Shown here one piece after another: positions 1-13,260 of a stretch of 64,000 nucleotides of DNA (the stretch's first letter is position 1; the number at the start of each line of letters is the position of its first letter). The notes beneath the pieces are model-generated. The model was not told the DNA's origin and did not search any database. It saw only the letters and a list, made by a program, of their open reading frames with translations. Origin of the DNA: Combretum micranthum (taxonomy: Eukaryota > Streptophyta > Magnoliopsida > Myrtales > Combretaceae); contig JAMXBD010000389.1 in NCBI GenBank assembly GCA_024138025.1, positions 496,001-560,000 on the forward strand, written 5' to 3'. The position numbers and the translations under genes were made by a program.

Positions 1-853
1 AATTAATTAAATTAAACTTTGACAACAGCTGATATAGCACTAATAAGATACAAGAAGAAAAGTAAAAGTGATAGGGAAGGAGAAATCAAGCCTAGATTTA
101 ACGTGGAGTTTAGCCTACTTCCTACTCTTCACAATCCCACAATTGCCTCCAATAGAGGAATTCACACACTTTATTAATATCAAACTCAAAGGCTAAAATA
201 GAGCAATACATAAGTTACAACACTCTAGAAATAAAATATTCCCTTCTCTTTTTGTAGTGCTCTCTTATAAAGTTACAAAATAATAATAGAGCGCTAAAAT
301 TGATTTTCTCTTATTTTCTTATAATTAGCAAAGTAATTAACAAGAGTATAAATAATAATAAAAGAATTCTTAATTTGTTTGTTGGCAAATGAAAACTCTA
401 AGTTGTTTGAATCTCCAAAGGACCATGTATTGATAGTCTTCAAAAGTAAAAATGTCCATCCATGATAGCATCTGACAAATGACAACATTAAATGCGCAGC
501 GGACGACTTAAAAATTCACCAACTCGCCAGTTCATGCTTCATGCCTTATCGCTCCTTTGTCGTGCTTTTCTTGTGCCTTTGAAAAAATTCACCCTATTAA
601 GACTATGACATTACAAACTTGTACCGGCTCATCTATATGAAATGGACCGGCTCGCCGGTGCCACTTCTTCATATACAAAGATGCTTCCTGTAAACATAAG
701 AGTAAAGAACGCACACAAACAAACATACAATAAACATTCCTTGACAATGAATTTCCTTATATTATGAATCTTATTCCAATGAAGTGTGTTTATAAAAGAT
801 TTACACAACTTTTGCTCTCATCAAAATCATATATAGGATAATTAAATTTAACA
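1..853 (-). repeat. copia-like LTR, partial (3' LTR of a minus-strand element)
   Basis: On the minus strand the sequence TGTTAAATTT begins at 853, directly after a purine-rich GGGGAAGAT tract, which is the usual junction between polypurine tract and 3' LTR in plant copia elements. A TATA-like TTATAAGA lies on the minus strand near 262-275 and an AATAAA near 165-180. The other LTR edge was not found and may lie outside the window. The lineage (Tork or SIRE type) is an inference from the junction style only. Confidence 0.45.
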
Positions 854-862
854 ATCTTCCCC
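854..862 (-). other. polypurine tract of the copia-like element
   Basis: The minus strand reads GGGGAAGAT immediately before the putative LTR start TGTTAAATTT. This is the place and composition of a plus-strand primer. Confidence 0.45.
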
Positions 863-1696
863 ATTTTGATGAGGGTAAATAGTTATGTAAAACTATTTGT
901 TATTTACCCCCCTTTAAGAAATGCTCCCCTGTGATTCCCCATAATTTTGTAATAAGAGCAAATAAAAGATACTCAAAAACAGAAGATTAATCATACCATT
1001 ATTTCTCCCCATTTGACCTCATCAAAAAGATTCATACAAGATAATAAGCAAAAGGAGGCATTTCATAGTAAGTAGTAAGTAGTGCAATATAATCGAGAGA
1101 ATCAATCATATAAAATAGCTATGTTGGACATTCAACAAGGAGATCAGTATAACAAATCTGTATAAAAAGTTACAAGGATATTCAAACATAGAGTTCTAAG
1201 CATAAAACAATCATAAATGTGCAAACAAGAAAGACAAAAAGAAAAAACTAGAATAAGTAAAAGTATCAGCCAGGAGGATCATCAAATGGAGGTGGATGAG
1301 GATAAATGATGTAAGTGATCCATGAATCCTCGAATGTCAGAACTAAGAGATTAGAAATTAGAGTGGTGATCAGAAATCTAGTATTCTACGATATCATATT
1401 TGGAGTCCATATGATCTCAAAGCTTCTAAAGAGAGGATATAGAGGAACTAGGAGCTAGAGAACCAGAAGGTGAAGCTGGAGAATCGTCATCATTAGAATT
1501 TGTATCTAAACCTAAACCGATAAGTAGAACACCACGACAAACCAAAGTTTCTAAAGCTTTCTTACGCATCCATCTCCCATCCTGCATCTTCTAGGTTCCT
1601 AAACTAATAGTATTAAAAGAGAAAGTGGGAACTTGAACAGGGTGAGTCTCATAGCGGAACTCTACAACTTTGGTCCTTAACAGATGTGTGATCAAT
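863..1696 (-). pseudogene. decayed 3' internal region of the copia-like element
   Basis: The minus strand between about 1680 and 1260 gives a broken reading frame with acidic and Ser/Pro-rich stretches (for example SNDDDSPASPSGSLAPSSS) and several stops. It has the low-complexity character of the extra ORFs found near the 3' end of some plant LTR elements, but no catalytic domain is recognisable. The remaining sequence down to the polypurine tract is non-coding. The block is cut at 1697 by the start of a different LTR. The assignment rests mainly on its position upstream of the tract. Confidence 0.3.
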
Positions 1697-4600
1697 TGTC
1701 ATGCCCCAAAGAGTACCCTACACGTGACAATCCGCCACAGTCGATATTTAAACTCAAGTAAGGCAATCTTAGTCTTCCTATGAGTTTGAATATTGGGTGT
1801 AAGGCTCACTCTCAACATACAGGAACCATGCTTTGCTTCGTAGTAGTTTAAGAAGGCATACATAGCAACAAGAATGTAAATCATAACCGTTTCCTTTAGA
1901 TCTATTCTATTATATGAACTAAGGGGTATACCCCATCAACAATGTTAAGAGTTCTTAGGCTCACAAAATCCCTTATATTATCCTTCAAATACCAATTTAG
2001 GAAACATGATTAGAAGTCCGTGTATACTTCTAGGCCCTGGCCTCATCAAAAGCTCCTTAAAATCTAAGGATCGTACCTGATGTTCTCGGCTCCTCGGAGA
2101 TAGCCATAAGTATTCATACTGCAATACGAAACTATTGGGGTATAAGCTACACTAGCTTAGTGAGTGAAAACTCTCATATCACAATCTCAACAAAACATTC
2201 AAGCAAGTGATTAATCAATCAAATGAAATGCATCAAACGCGTGGATTTAACAAACATATGACCAGCCGAAAATCATATGTGGATAGACTTGCGCCCTCCA
2301 TCCCGGGTTAGCAGATTAACGAATCCTGCGGTACAATGTCGTTTAGGTTTACGGTCAACTGAACAATAATTCATTTTATGGATCACGATTAACCAACATA
2401 TTCGTTTTATGGATCATGATTAACCAACATATTCGTTTTATGGATCACGAAAAACCAACAAATGCTAATGCTCCATCCCCATCGTGATATGAATAAGTTC
2501 AAATTTATATTGAATGTTTAATAATCGATTCATCCAATTCTTTTAGCTGGCCAAGCAATATTCGTAGACAATCAATTCTAGCTCCTCTCTAAACAAGTAA
2601 TGAATTATCACCCGGCTTCGATATTCTTTAAATTCAACTTCACATATCAACAGCAGACAATTATAATTCCCAACTAACCCCATCATGCATAGTCATTCTT
2701 TTTGTCTTTGCTTAGCAACTAGTGCAACTATCATTACAATCATAAGCAATAATTGAAATCGGAAGTGATACTCACTCGGCCATGGTACCCCGGTCTCTTA
2801 GTAATAGTAGTCGGGTGGTAAGGTATCGTCATTCTCGGAATCACCTACCAAATAAGAATAACCTAATGAGAACTTTGCCACTTAACTAATCCAAATGCAT
2901 CTAAACTAAACAAAATCATGATTCTCGCTATTTGTGGAAGTTCCAACTTAAAACAGCCATAACGTGGTCATTTTAACTCGAAATTTCACAAATTTTATAT
3001 CGATTTCTATCTACTTCGAAAGATATATCTATTTCTAATATTATTTCCAAGTTTTCAAAACATCTAGGTCATGGAACAGAGGGATCAGATCTGTTCTGTA
3101 ACTTTTCCATTTCCGAAAATTGTTTTGCACTTGAGCAAAATGTGTTTAGTTGATGATTCATGTGTATATAAAATATGAATGAGTTCCTAATATGAATGAC
3201 ATGTGATGAGTTCGATATATGCATGATCTTGATGATTTTTTATAATGAAGCTTTAAAAACTCCCAATTCTTACAAGACTCCATAATAGTTACTTCTTAAA
3301 ATCCAATTCTTCCAATTTGACATCTCATTAGTATTTTAGGATTTCATTCTTAGAAATTTCTTGTTATCTAAAAAAAAAAGAAAAGAGTATTCATCATCTA
3401 TACTATCCAAGACCTTCATTTCTACATAAAAATTTACATTTTTCAACTTGCAAGTATGTTTTTAAATAAGCTTTTCACAAAAATCCTAATTTTGGAAAAA
3501 TTCAATTCTTGCATGTTTCCTTTGAGAAAACTTGTTTAATGCATTAAAAGTTAAAGCTTTACTATATCTATTACCTAAGGACTTCATTTAACATATAAAA
3601 CATGCAATTTGAGCTTGAATACTAGGTGTTTATATAGGCATCATCTCAAATTACGAATTTAACAAATTGAACACTGACTCAAAATGTTTTATCTTAATTC
3701 CACTACTTGTTTTACACATTACTCATGTCTAAACTCATTTTAACTTATAAAAATCATTACTTAGAGATACCTATTATTTATACCTTTCATTTTTCATGTA
3801 AAATATGAGTTTCAAAGTGGTTCCAAGGGTTTTTAAAATAGGTCTTGAAGTTCATCCGAATTTTCCTTAAACATTTCTAACAAAAATATTTTCTTTTCAA
3901 GTTCCTTGTCTCATATTCATAAAGATCTACCAACTAACACATTTATATATACAAGACTAAGCTTTTATGATCATTAATGTATAGAAACACAAAATATTCA
4001 TATGAACATGAATGTCAAGAAAAACATGAGTGTCTAAACACTAGATCTACAACTTATAGTGCATGAAAGTGAGTTTAAAGATATGAACATATAATTTTTC
4101 ATGCAAGATCTCTACTTTTATATGCATGAACATAATAATACTTCAACAAGAGCTTGTTAAACACAAGATCTACTCTTGTAATGGCTTGAGATTCATGTAT
4201 TAATGTTTTCTCATCCCTAGCATTTGCTCATTGGGATTTCAAGATGAAAACACACAAGAATACTCTTGCCATTGCAAGATTAAGTAGTAACAAAGCTTGA
4301 AATCATCACCTAAGGGAAGATTTGGAGAAGAAATGAAGAAGATTGAAGCTTGTGTGTGTGTGTGATAGTGGTGGAGGGGGGTCACGGCTAAAGAAGAGAA
4401 AGGGAGAGAGTTTGTAAATTTTTTAAAAGTGAAAAATGAATGAAAAGGAGAGTGAAAGCATAAAAGATATTATATAATAAGTACGGTATGGTTTGTTTTA
4501 ATATATAAAAAGGAAATAAAATAAAAAAATTTGGGCAATTGGGGAAGGGTGTGCGCCGGTTTTGGGTGGAGAGGAGAGAGGGAGTGAGTTGAAATTGTTT

Positions 4601-6024
4601 AAATTTGTAATTTGTGTAATAAAAGTAATAATTTAATAAGAAACAAAAATTTCTTGAAAAAAAAATATAATGAGTAGTTGTAAGGATGTAAGAATAGGGT
4701 ATGAGTAGTATGTAGTGTAGGTTGTACTTGTGAATAGTGGTTACTAGTAGACAAGACATCTACTTTATTGATAGTAAAGAAAATACGGGAAAAGGCTATA
4801 GCTGTAATTTTTATAGCCCGGAAAATTATAAAATTTATATTTTTGAAATCCTTATAAAATTTGGTTCTAAGGAGTATTCCGGAATATTTTTCTGAGTTTC
4901 TAGTCTCGGGGCTCATTTTTTCGTAAAGGGACTCAAGAAGGCCCGGAATAGAAATTTTTCCAAAATTAAAACTTTCTAAGGTTTGAAATATACCTTAAAA
5001 CAATAATTCATATGAATTTATTTTATAAAACTTCTTTTGTTATGAAACCGAATGAAAATCGAATCTAGGGTTTCTAAGCTCTTCTCACTAAGCTTGAACT
5101 AGACCGATTTAGGGTTTCGTTCTCCGGTTTCAAAAGTTTATTCGATTACTAGGAAAACCAGGGTATACATTATAAGAATAATAAAATTATGTAATGAATA
5201 ATAGTAAATAGTACCAAAAGACTAGCTAATTACCGGTAGTAATGAAATACAAATAAAATCGCAAAATCAGGTAATTCTAGTTATCGAAAATTTATAAAAC
5301 TGATTTTTTAGAGATCCTTATAAAAATATGAGTCTAACGGTATTAATAACATATTTTTAATATTTCGAATCCTGAGGCACGCTTTCGAAGTCTATACCTG
5401 ACCGGGTTGGAAATAGATTGAAAATTCGTTAATCTCATCTTTTAGAGCATCTTAGACTTAATACGAACCAACTACAGCTTTTTCTCTTATTCTGACTCCT
5501 TGGTTTAGGAATACAGGATTGTCGGACCTAGGCTACGGGGTTTCTTGGAAGTTTCGTGGACTTAGGTTTTCCGGTTGACTTTCCAGTTTATACCTTTACC
5601 AATTTGGAAACTGATATTTTATGTTTATACAACATATCTGATTTGAGAAATTTATTTTAGTTTGATTTTTTATAATTATTTAATATCTCTCAACGTTTTC
5701 GGAATTCTTTGGATTGAGTTTTATTTCCGAAGGTTAATCATTATTTACTTTTTTTTAAATAATTTGTTTTTGGGTACTATATTACCCGATTTTATAAGTT
5801 GGAGTTAAATATAGAATTTGTTGTACCTAGTGGTTTTGGAATTGAAGTATATTGAGTTCCTATTTTATTTTTTAAGGATTCTTATTTTTCTCACGATTTG
5901 GAAATTTCTGGATTCGTTTAGGATTTGGGGCTTATCGGAGTTTGGTTTTAATTCGGAGTGATTTTTAGGGTTTATTTTCGAAGTTCATCTTGAAATTATT
6001 TACTAAAATTTTCCGGGGCTTACA
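1697..6024 (-). repeat. candidate 4.3 kb solo LTR, Ty3/gypsy type
   Basis: Read on the minus strand the block starts TGTAAGCCCCGG at 6024 and ends GGGGCATGACA at 1697, so it has TG...CA ends with similar GCCCC-type termini. The 5 bp outside the ends are TCAAT (1692-1696) and TCAAC (6025-6029), a 4/5 match to a target duplication. No coding capacity is visible. Part of it is clearly homologous, in the opposite orientation, to the LTR that starts at 62380: both share the opening, an AAACCCTAAAAA stretch and a region around 5200-5400. The length is large but within what is known for Ogre/Tat-like LTRs. It could instead be two abutting LTR fragments. Confidence 0.55.
2369..2461. repeat. 31 bp minisatellite, three units
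   Basis: Three head-to-tail copies of a 31 bp unit built around TTTTATGGATCACGATTAAC lie at 2369-2399, 2400-2430 and 2431-2461. The last copy diverges at its end. The array is inside the candidate solo LTR. Confidence 0.85.
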
Positions 6025-6147
6025 TCAACCAACTTCCTCTTAGAATAGCCTAGGTAGGCTTATTAGTTACATTATTAAAAGTCTTATAAATTAGATCAAA
6101 GAAATGAATTGTTATCCCCTCTCGAGATATGAACCATAAGCCATAAG

Positions 6148-9100
6148 TGTCACGCCTCAAGAGAGGGCCTAGTAGAATTAATTTAAAGTTATCATACCAT
6201 ATGTGTATCCGTAATTTGAGAACCATCTTGCAAATCAAAGTTTACAAGACTCTACTTATTTATTAATATATCTTACTTAAATGATACATATACGTATAAT
6301 ATTACGGATGTTCAACTATGGAATTCGATTTTCCATATTCTACCAAGATCACAAAGAATCGATATTCTCTACTAAATAGTAAAAATGGGGTTTCAATCTT
6401 GCAATATATAAAATCTCATTTGTTTATACAATTTATCTATTTCGCAATCTAAGTTCAATATATCATATATCTCTAACTTCAATAGATTCTTATGAGAAGT
6501 ACTCTTCGCACATTCCTAGCCCAATCCCAACTAGCCTTATTCCTGCACAAAAACTGCTGGGAGGTGAGTGAAACCACAAGTTCAGTGAGATAACCTGACC
6601 AGACCATACATCAAGTAATAACAAACAAGTTTAATTATCAAGCGTATGCAATGCAACAATAAACCATATGTACATGGACAAGTTTGGATATCCGAAATCC
6701 AAACAAGATGTAGATTTACACCCTCTCATCGAGGTTGGAAGGAAACCATTAGAAGCGATATACCATACCGAGGAGAATCAGAGAACTAAGGAAAAATAGG
6801 TACTATAAACTCTTACAAATTAATTTAAAACATTTCACTCTTATCCTTGGAACAAAGAAACACCATTAAGTATTAACCCTTTCATGTCGATACCACGAGC
6901 GGCGTTCCTTTGATGCTAGTTAGTTCCCGTGGAACCAAATGGAACAAGGTGCTCTTAGAAGAATGTCATCTAGAAAAATCTAGCACGTCACCAAAGAACC
7001 GTAATGCTAATACGAGTATGGTCACCACTTCTTTAAAAATGTAGAATATGTGTATGATGCGATGTATGTCCATTTTCATTTATGGTACCAATAGCTTTTA
7101 GTTAAGTTTAAGGTGATCATACAATTCACAGACAATCATCCACATGTTTCATACAATATTTATCATACAATAGAATTATCGCTTATATTATGATAATTTG
7201 GCATTCAAGCATACACCAAACATCATGCAATATACCCAATCCCACATGCATATCAGTTGGAAATATATTATTTCAAATGCAACTATACTACAAGCACAGA
7301 TAATGTGATAAAGTCAAAGTTACTCACCTGTTGTATTTACTAAATTGTTGTAATATGCTACTAGAAGTCCAATGACTCTTTTATTTTTCCTAGCATATAT
7401 TTATTATTACACTATTACTCCTAATGATTTCGGTTATTCTTTGTGTGTCCTAAATTTAAGTTTCACTCTTTTTAATTTACTTTATTTTCCTAGGTAGGAG
7501 TTTCAAATTTTATAAGGGTTAGTCTTCTTCGACAAGATTAGAAAATTCGTGTAAATATATTTTTTGTAAGACAAGTCTTCTTAAAATTCATAAATACTAA
7601 TTTTAATTGTATAATTTTAGACTAGGTCTCTTATTTTCATTTTTTAATTACGATTTAGCGTTTGAATATGTGTTTTGAAAAGCTTGTATGATAATTGATT
7701 TAATTTTATTAATCTATTATTATATGAATATCGATAACTGTCATAGAGTATTGTAAATAATTTTATTATTACACTTTTATTCATTTGTGCAGTCCTTTTA
7801 ACATATTTATCTTAATGCAGTTGGTATTTAGTATTTATTATTTATTTTTATTTTGTTTCTCTTGATCTTAATTGACAAATTTTATGTCGTTCATGAGGTA
7901 CCTATGTACGTGCTAAACGGGATCAGACAACACATAGTTTTTTTTATAAAAAAAAAAAAACTTTAGTGGATTGGTTGTTTTTAACTTTTGAACTCTTTTC
8001 ACTTTAAGTTCATTAAATTTTAATCAATTTAGCAAAAATAGAGTATGAGGTGTTAAACCTTATAAACTATCAAGTTCATTTTTATTTACGAAAATAAGTT
8101 TTTCTATATGTCAAAATAATTTATATCATGTTCTATATATACTTTTTATATAATATTTATTTTATATTTCCTATTACATGCATTAATATATTTTTTTGTC
8201 TTTTATCTATTTTCTTTTTTTCCTTTTTTAATTTTTTTAATAAAAATACATAAAATAGAGAAACGAAAAGAGAAAGAAAAGAACTTATCTGGTACAACAT
8301 CGAGATGCACGTAGGCTTGGAGAAGAGGTAAAGGATAAGCAGCCAACGATAATTGAACAGGAGATTCTGGTGGCAGTTTGTGACTAATTGGATCGTCATG
8401 AATTGATCTTCCAAAAGCCCACCATTGATCTTATGATGATAAATTTTAACCTCCAATTGCTTCGAAATTTCTTAGAAAACTTCATATTGAAGTTTTGAAT
8501 TCGAAACCTTAACTTCTTATGAACTTCATATTTAATCTCTTTTAAGTGATTTATGTTGTGATTTTTCTATGTTGTTATTTTTCTTTTGGTGTATGCTGGT
8601 ATTTATAGGCATTGGCATGCTCGTTTACCAGCTCACCTACTGCTCACCTACCATGATATAATGCATCTGGACACTCTGGCCTACCGCTTACCTATCACGA
8701 TATAATGCATCTAGAAACTCTGGCCTATCGCTTACCTACCATAATACAATGTATCTGGATACTCCAGCTTACCTCTCACCTACCATGATACAATGTATAT
8801 GGATACTCTGGTCTACTGCTCACATAGCACGATACAATGCATCTAGATACTCTTACTCACGACATCTAGTAGCTCGCTGACATATATACTTATCCCATCT
8901 GGCCAATGAGAGTGTGTAAAAAAAAAAAATAAAGAGAAAAAAGACAATTTGCCTCATCGCAAAATCATACTTAGGTCTTCTTTATGTATGTCAGTGACTT
9001 ATCCATACAGGCTGTTGGCTTGTGCCTTGTTCTAATTTGCCTAAAAATTGTATTTAAGATGGTGATGTCGGCCATTACCACTAGGGGGCCAGTGGTGGGT

Positions 9101-9151
9101 TTGCCTGCCCTGGCATCGCATCGCCGTCTCCTGCGGGGGCGGGGTGTGACA
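6148..9151 (-). repeat. second long LTR-like block
   Basis: The minus strand begins TGTCACACCCCGCC at 9151 and ends GGCGTGACA at 6148, giving TG...CA ends. Its 6148 end resembles the 1697 end of the neighbouring block (TGTCACGCCTC against TGTCATGCCCC on the plus strand), so the two are probably related LTRs in the same orientation. No target duplication was found (ATAAG against GTTTT), and no protein domain is visible. A 44 bp minisatellite lies inside. It may be a solo LTR with mutated flanks or a composite. Confidence 0.4.
8647..8866. repeat. 44 bp minisatellite, five units
   Basis: Units start at 8647, 8691, 8735, 8779 and 8823 with an exact 44 bp spacing. Each contains a CGATACAATGCATCT-like core followed by a GGATACTCTGG-like stretch. 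Units differ by several substitutions and the last is incomplete. Confidence 0.85.
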
Positions 9152-9514
9152 GTTTTCAAAATGGGCCCAATTAAATAAGTTCATTTATATGGGCATATTT
9201 AATTGGGTCCAAAATAAATCCATAATTAAAATTAGTATTATATCAAGCCCAAAAATATTTTTAAAAATTTATTATTATTATTTTTTGTACATTTGTAATT
9301 ATTCTTTTTCATCTTTTTTTTGTTTTTTTTTCCTTTTTTTAATTTTTTTATTTTTAAATTACAAGCTTAATATAATATTAATTTTTACAATAAATTGAAA
9401 TCTTAAATGGGCAAAAATGGGTGTCTAAAACTATAAAACTAAGAATTAGATAGAATGCATTTACTTCTTTAACTCCCCTTTTCTAATGCAATATGAGGAG
9501 ATGCTCCTCTCTTT

Positions 9515-10060
9515 TAGGGATGCAACTGGATCAGCCATTAATGGGTTTCTGATCCGTCCAACCTGATAAAAACCCTATAGGGTTCGGGGTAGGTTTGGAC
9601 ATAGGGAAAAAAACCCCATAGGGTATTAGGATTGTGTTTGGATACTAATAAAACCCGATGGATACCTACAGACCCGTTAGTTATAGTAAAAAAAATTGTA
9701 ATGTAAATACATTTACATAGTAATAGGTAGAATTTAAAAACAGGTTGACAAAGAGAAAATGAATTTCTATATTATTAGACTATTATTTGATTGGCTTAAG
9801 TCTACTGAATCTATTTTAAAAAAATAAGTAGGGTGAGTTCGGGTTTGCAATTAGACGAGTGGTTGGGCGGGTAATCGAGTTGATAGTTAGGTGGGTAACC
9901 AGAAGAGTAGCGGGTTTTAGAGTAAACCCTGTATGGCAGGTGTGGATATAGAGGGAAAATCCTACATGGTTATAGGTCAGGTTTGGTATGTATCATAGTG
10001 TAGCGGGTTCAGGTTTGGGTTTATATGACCCACTCGAAACCTAACCTGGTTGCATCCCTA
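9515..10060. mobile_element. hAT-like non-autonomous DNA element, 546 bp
   Basis: The left end reads TAGGGATGCAACTGG and the right end, reverse complemented, TAGGGATGCAACCAGG, a terminal inverted repeat of about 12 perfect bases. TAGGGATG is the start typical of Ac/Ds-type hAT ends. The 8 bp flanks are CTCTCTTT and CTCCCTAC, a 5/8 match, so an old target duplication is possible but not proven. Inside are GGGTTCGGG-like repeats and no transposase ORF. Confidence 0.6.
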
Positions 10061-10785
10061 CTCCCTACCCATATTCTCATTCATTCCCTTAATCTACTTC
10101 TGCATGATCTCCACTTCTACAATGACTTCCATTAAGTGTCACCCAAAAGCTCCAGTCATCATCATTGTCTACTTTAAAGGGGAAGAATGTGCAATTTAGA
10201 CCATGCTTTATGTAAGATTTTGCAAATACTGTGGAAGATAACAACGCCTCTTAATATGAACACCACAAGTAAGTTTATCATGTATGTCAAGCTAATATAC
10301 CAACGTTTTGTTTACACTACGATTTCATTGAAGAGTTGCTATCAGGCAAGCATACGAATGAAAACAAGTTTTTTCGTGTATGGTCCCATTGCAATTCCAC
10401 TTGGTGTGTGGTTGTGGTCTCATCTTCTAATGTCTGGGTTAATTGTTGTGTGTCCTTCAATGATGGTTTTCCTTTTTGTTTGGATGTTTTTATTTTGTTT
10501 TATACGTTCATTTCGATTTTTGCAAGCATTTCGTATGTAGTCCCCTTGCCAATACAATAGACGTATAGATGGGATCATAACCTTATTTGTCGATTGTTAT
10601 GTTTTGTCTATCCATGTTGAGTTAGTGTATATTTCTTTTTTGTGTATTTACCTATTATTCATTTATTTCATTGGTTTACCTAGTCTTTGGAAAATGTTGT
10701 TAACTTATTGATTATTTAAACTTATCAACTTTCTAGATGGCCCCCATGCTAATGTGCCATTTTATTATGTATAGGGTTCTAAAAG
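10061..10785. other. no recognisable gene
   Basis: Open frames exist here, but their translations are Phe/Cys-rich, without known motifs and without a codon pattern. I see nothing supportable. Confidence 0.4.
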
Positions 10786-11282
10786 GTGACAAAGAGGATC
10801 ACTAATGTTAATCATGAGGACAAATTCATGAAAGAAAATTTGAATGCAATGATATCAAAGTTGTGAGATTTTTCACTCCAAGCTCAAGCTTGGTGGTAGG
10901 TTTAGAATTATAAATGATGATTTTGGTGGTCTAGAGATTTGAATTTCTTATGGATTTATGGAATCATTGAAATATGCTTTCAACATTTTCATGGTATTGG
11001 TTCATCCTAAAGAGAGAAAGCATGGTTGTGAAGGGGGGTGAAGATATAGTTTGTGATATCAATGAGGAAAGGGAATTAAAGTTAGAAGACCAAGATTGTG
11101 ATAGTTCTAAATGGAAGGCAGTTTGAGTAATGATGCTTCTAACGACGAGTTGATTAAAGCCAAAGGTATCATTAAGGAGTTTAAATTAGGTTTGTGGTTG
11201 AACAAGGTACAAGAAAATACTCCACTACTGAAGGAGTGTATAAGATAGATGATAAACTAGATGATGATTTAAATACAAACTA

Positions 11283-11830
11283 CTAGGAGGGTAGGCTTGA
11301 TGATAATTTTATTTTAGATAAAGAAGATGAAGATGAGCACAAGCATGAGTATAGGAGGAAAAGGAATGACTTCAAGGTGTTTGATCCAAACTCAAAAGAA
11401 GTGTATGTTGTTGATATGTTGTGTGAGAGTCCATAAGTGTTTAAAAATACAATTATAAGACATACCATAATTAAATAGAGGAGTTTACATATGCTAAGAA
11501 CAAGAAAAAACAACTAAGAGTGAAGTATGTAAGGGACAATTTCTCATGAGTTATGTATGTGTCCTTTGACAAACAAAAAAATCCATTTTGATTGAAGACA
11601 TATGATAGCAAGCATACTTGTGATATTTCCTTCATAAGCAAGTGTGTTAAGAGTCAGTTGATGGTCAAAATTTTCTTCCCCATGATACGTGTATCGCCAA
11701 ATATAAACCTTTTGGATCTTAAAGATTTGGTGAGAACATAGATCAAAGTGAATGTGAGTGTGCATCGATGTCAACAAGCAAGGATAGGGTATAGAATTTC
11801 TAATAGATTCTTATTAATAGTATGTGATTC
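11283..11830 (+). pseudogene. Mutator-like (MuDR family) transposase fragment, decayed
   Basis: The plus strand encodes, in shifting frames, pieces that match the N-terminal region of plant MuDR transposases: an acidic run followed by FKVFDPNSKEVY (about 11362-11406), the cysteine/histidine segment TYDSKHTCD near 11598, and VNVSVHRCQQARIG near 11749-11790. Between them lie several stops and frame changes, and neither the catalytic DDE region nor the SWIM zinc finger is visible. Upstream sequence (10790-11280) may hold more of the N-terminus but is too decayed to call. It cannot produce a transposase. Confidence 0.55.
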
Positions 11831-13180
11831 TTTGGGATTACATAGAGCAAGAATAGGGTACATGAAATCATTTCTTGATTTCTACATATTTATAACTTTT
11901 ATACTAATCCATTTATCATTATGCCTTTTTTTTTTTTTTTTTTTTGCTTTCCAACCATTAATCATTATGCTTATATGTGTAAAATTACATGGTAAAGTAT
12001 TGTTCAACCTGTATTTTTGTTTAAGGGCTCATAACTTCATATATCATAATCTTTTTGTCAAAATAAGGTGTGTATATATATGTAGAAGTATAATATTGGT
12101 CATGTTCACCTTGTGTGATCTTAGAGAAACTTTGATTCGATGACATGTGATAAGATGCGAATGGGAAGAGACATGAGAAACGGACAATTCTCAATGGCTC
12201 TTCAAGTGCATGTGCGGTAGATTGCATGGTTTGATCTTCCATGACTTGATGCTAACAACACAACGGTGTTCTTTTAAGGTTTTCTATAATGTCCCAAACG
12301 TAATAAATAAATAAATAAAAGGACCATCTATATATAGATTTTTGACATTGCTCATGTCCATTGGATGATTGTAGAGATAGATAGATGAGATGAGCCTTCA
12401 ATAGCATTCATTAGTTCATTCTAATGATTAACAAATGAGATGTATCCATACCTTGATATAATTAATTCCTTTATGGGCTTTAATGGATATGTAGTTCTTT
12501 AATAGGCTTCTCATACACAAGTCCATGATCATATCTTTTATTCATGCAAACTAATTAAGAAAAGCTAAGAGTAGACAAATTGGTGTAATCCCAATTTTAG
12601 GCCCACCAAGTCAAATATCCCCAATGGTTATCCCAATCAAATGGATTTGACTTCTTTGCATTCATTATTTAATCAAATACAGATTTAATTTGTCTCTAAA
12701 TTTCATGTATGATAATGTACATCTTATTTTAATATTAAAGATAGAATTTTCAAAGAAATGTTGCACCAAAAAAATTTTCCTTTCTAGCTATAGAATTAAA
12801 GATAGATTTAATTTTCTCACAAGTCCATTAATGATCCATCGCAGATTCCGTTATTAAAATATAAATAAACTACAAATATTTCTCTATTTTATGTACATGC
12901 AAATACGTCACAATTTTGATGCTAATGAAATTATTTAGATACAAAATATTCCATCATAGAATTTCTATCTCTAAAAACCAATTTTCTTATAGTATCAAAG
13001 CATTGCTCTTATGATTAAATTTGTTGAGATGAGATTGGAGTTTTCTTGTATATATCACATAACATTTAGTTATAACAAATGCAACTATTAAAGAATGATA
13101 GGAAGGCCCTGAAATTATTTATGTGAAAAACTCAATTAATAGGAGTAAAAATCTATGAATAAAACAAAATCAATCCGCTT
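11831..13180. other. AT-rich stretch without recognisable genes
   Basis: It holds a 22-base T run near 11930 and short (AATA)n and (GATA)n tracts at 12300-12400. The open frames present have no family resemblance. Confidence 0.4.
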
Positions 13181-13260
13181 TAGGGTTTGTTTTGATAGTC
13201 TATTTTTCATCTGTATCTATATCTGTATAACATCAGTTATGATCTAAGTGTGTTAAAAAA
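13181..13260. repeat. end of a MITE-like family (GGGTTTGTTTTGATAG)
   Basis: The run beginning GGGTTTGTTTTGATAG at 13183, followed by TTTTTCATCTGTATCTATATC, is closely similar to the reverse complement of 57130-57207. It also resembles 24850-24946 in reverse. A possible partner end (reverse complement AAGGGTCTGTTTAAGA) lies near 15045-15062, which would make this the edge of a larger element enclosing the hAT-like one. Confidence 0.4.

Noticed and set aside
4388..4916. Minus-strand frames of 105-123 codons, Tyr/Phe/Leu-rich
   Set aside because: They lie in an AT-rich LTR block, follow base composition and have no domain.
8971..9178. Overlapping frames of about 62 codons on both strands
   Set aside because: They overlap a GC-rich LTR end (CGGGGTGTGACA) and show no family resemblance.
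10187..10560. Open frames of 117 and 74 codons
   Set aside because: The translation is low-complexity Phe/Cys/Val-rich with no motif; two overlapping frames of similar quality suggest chance.
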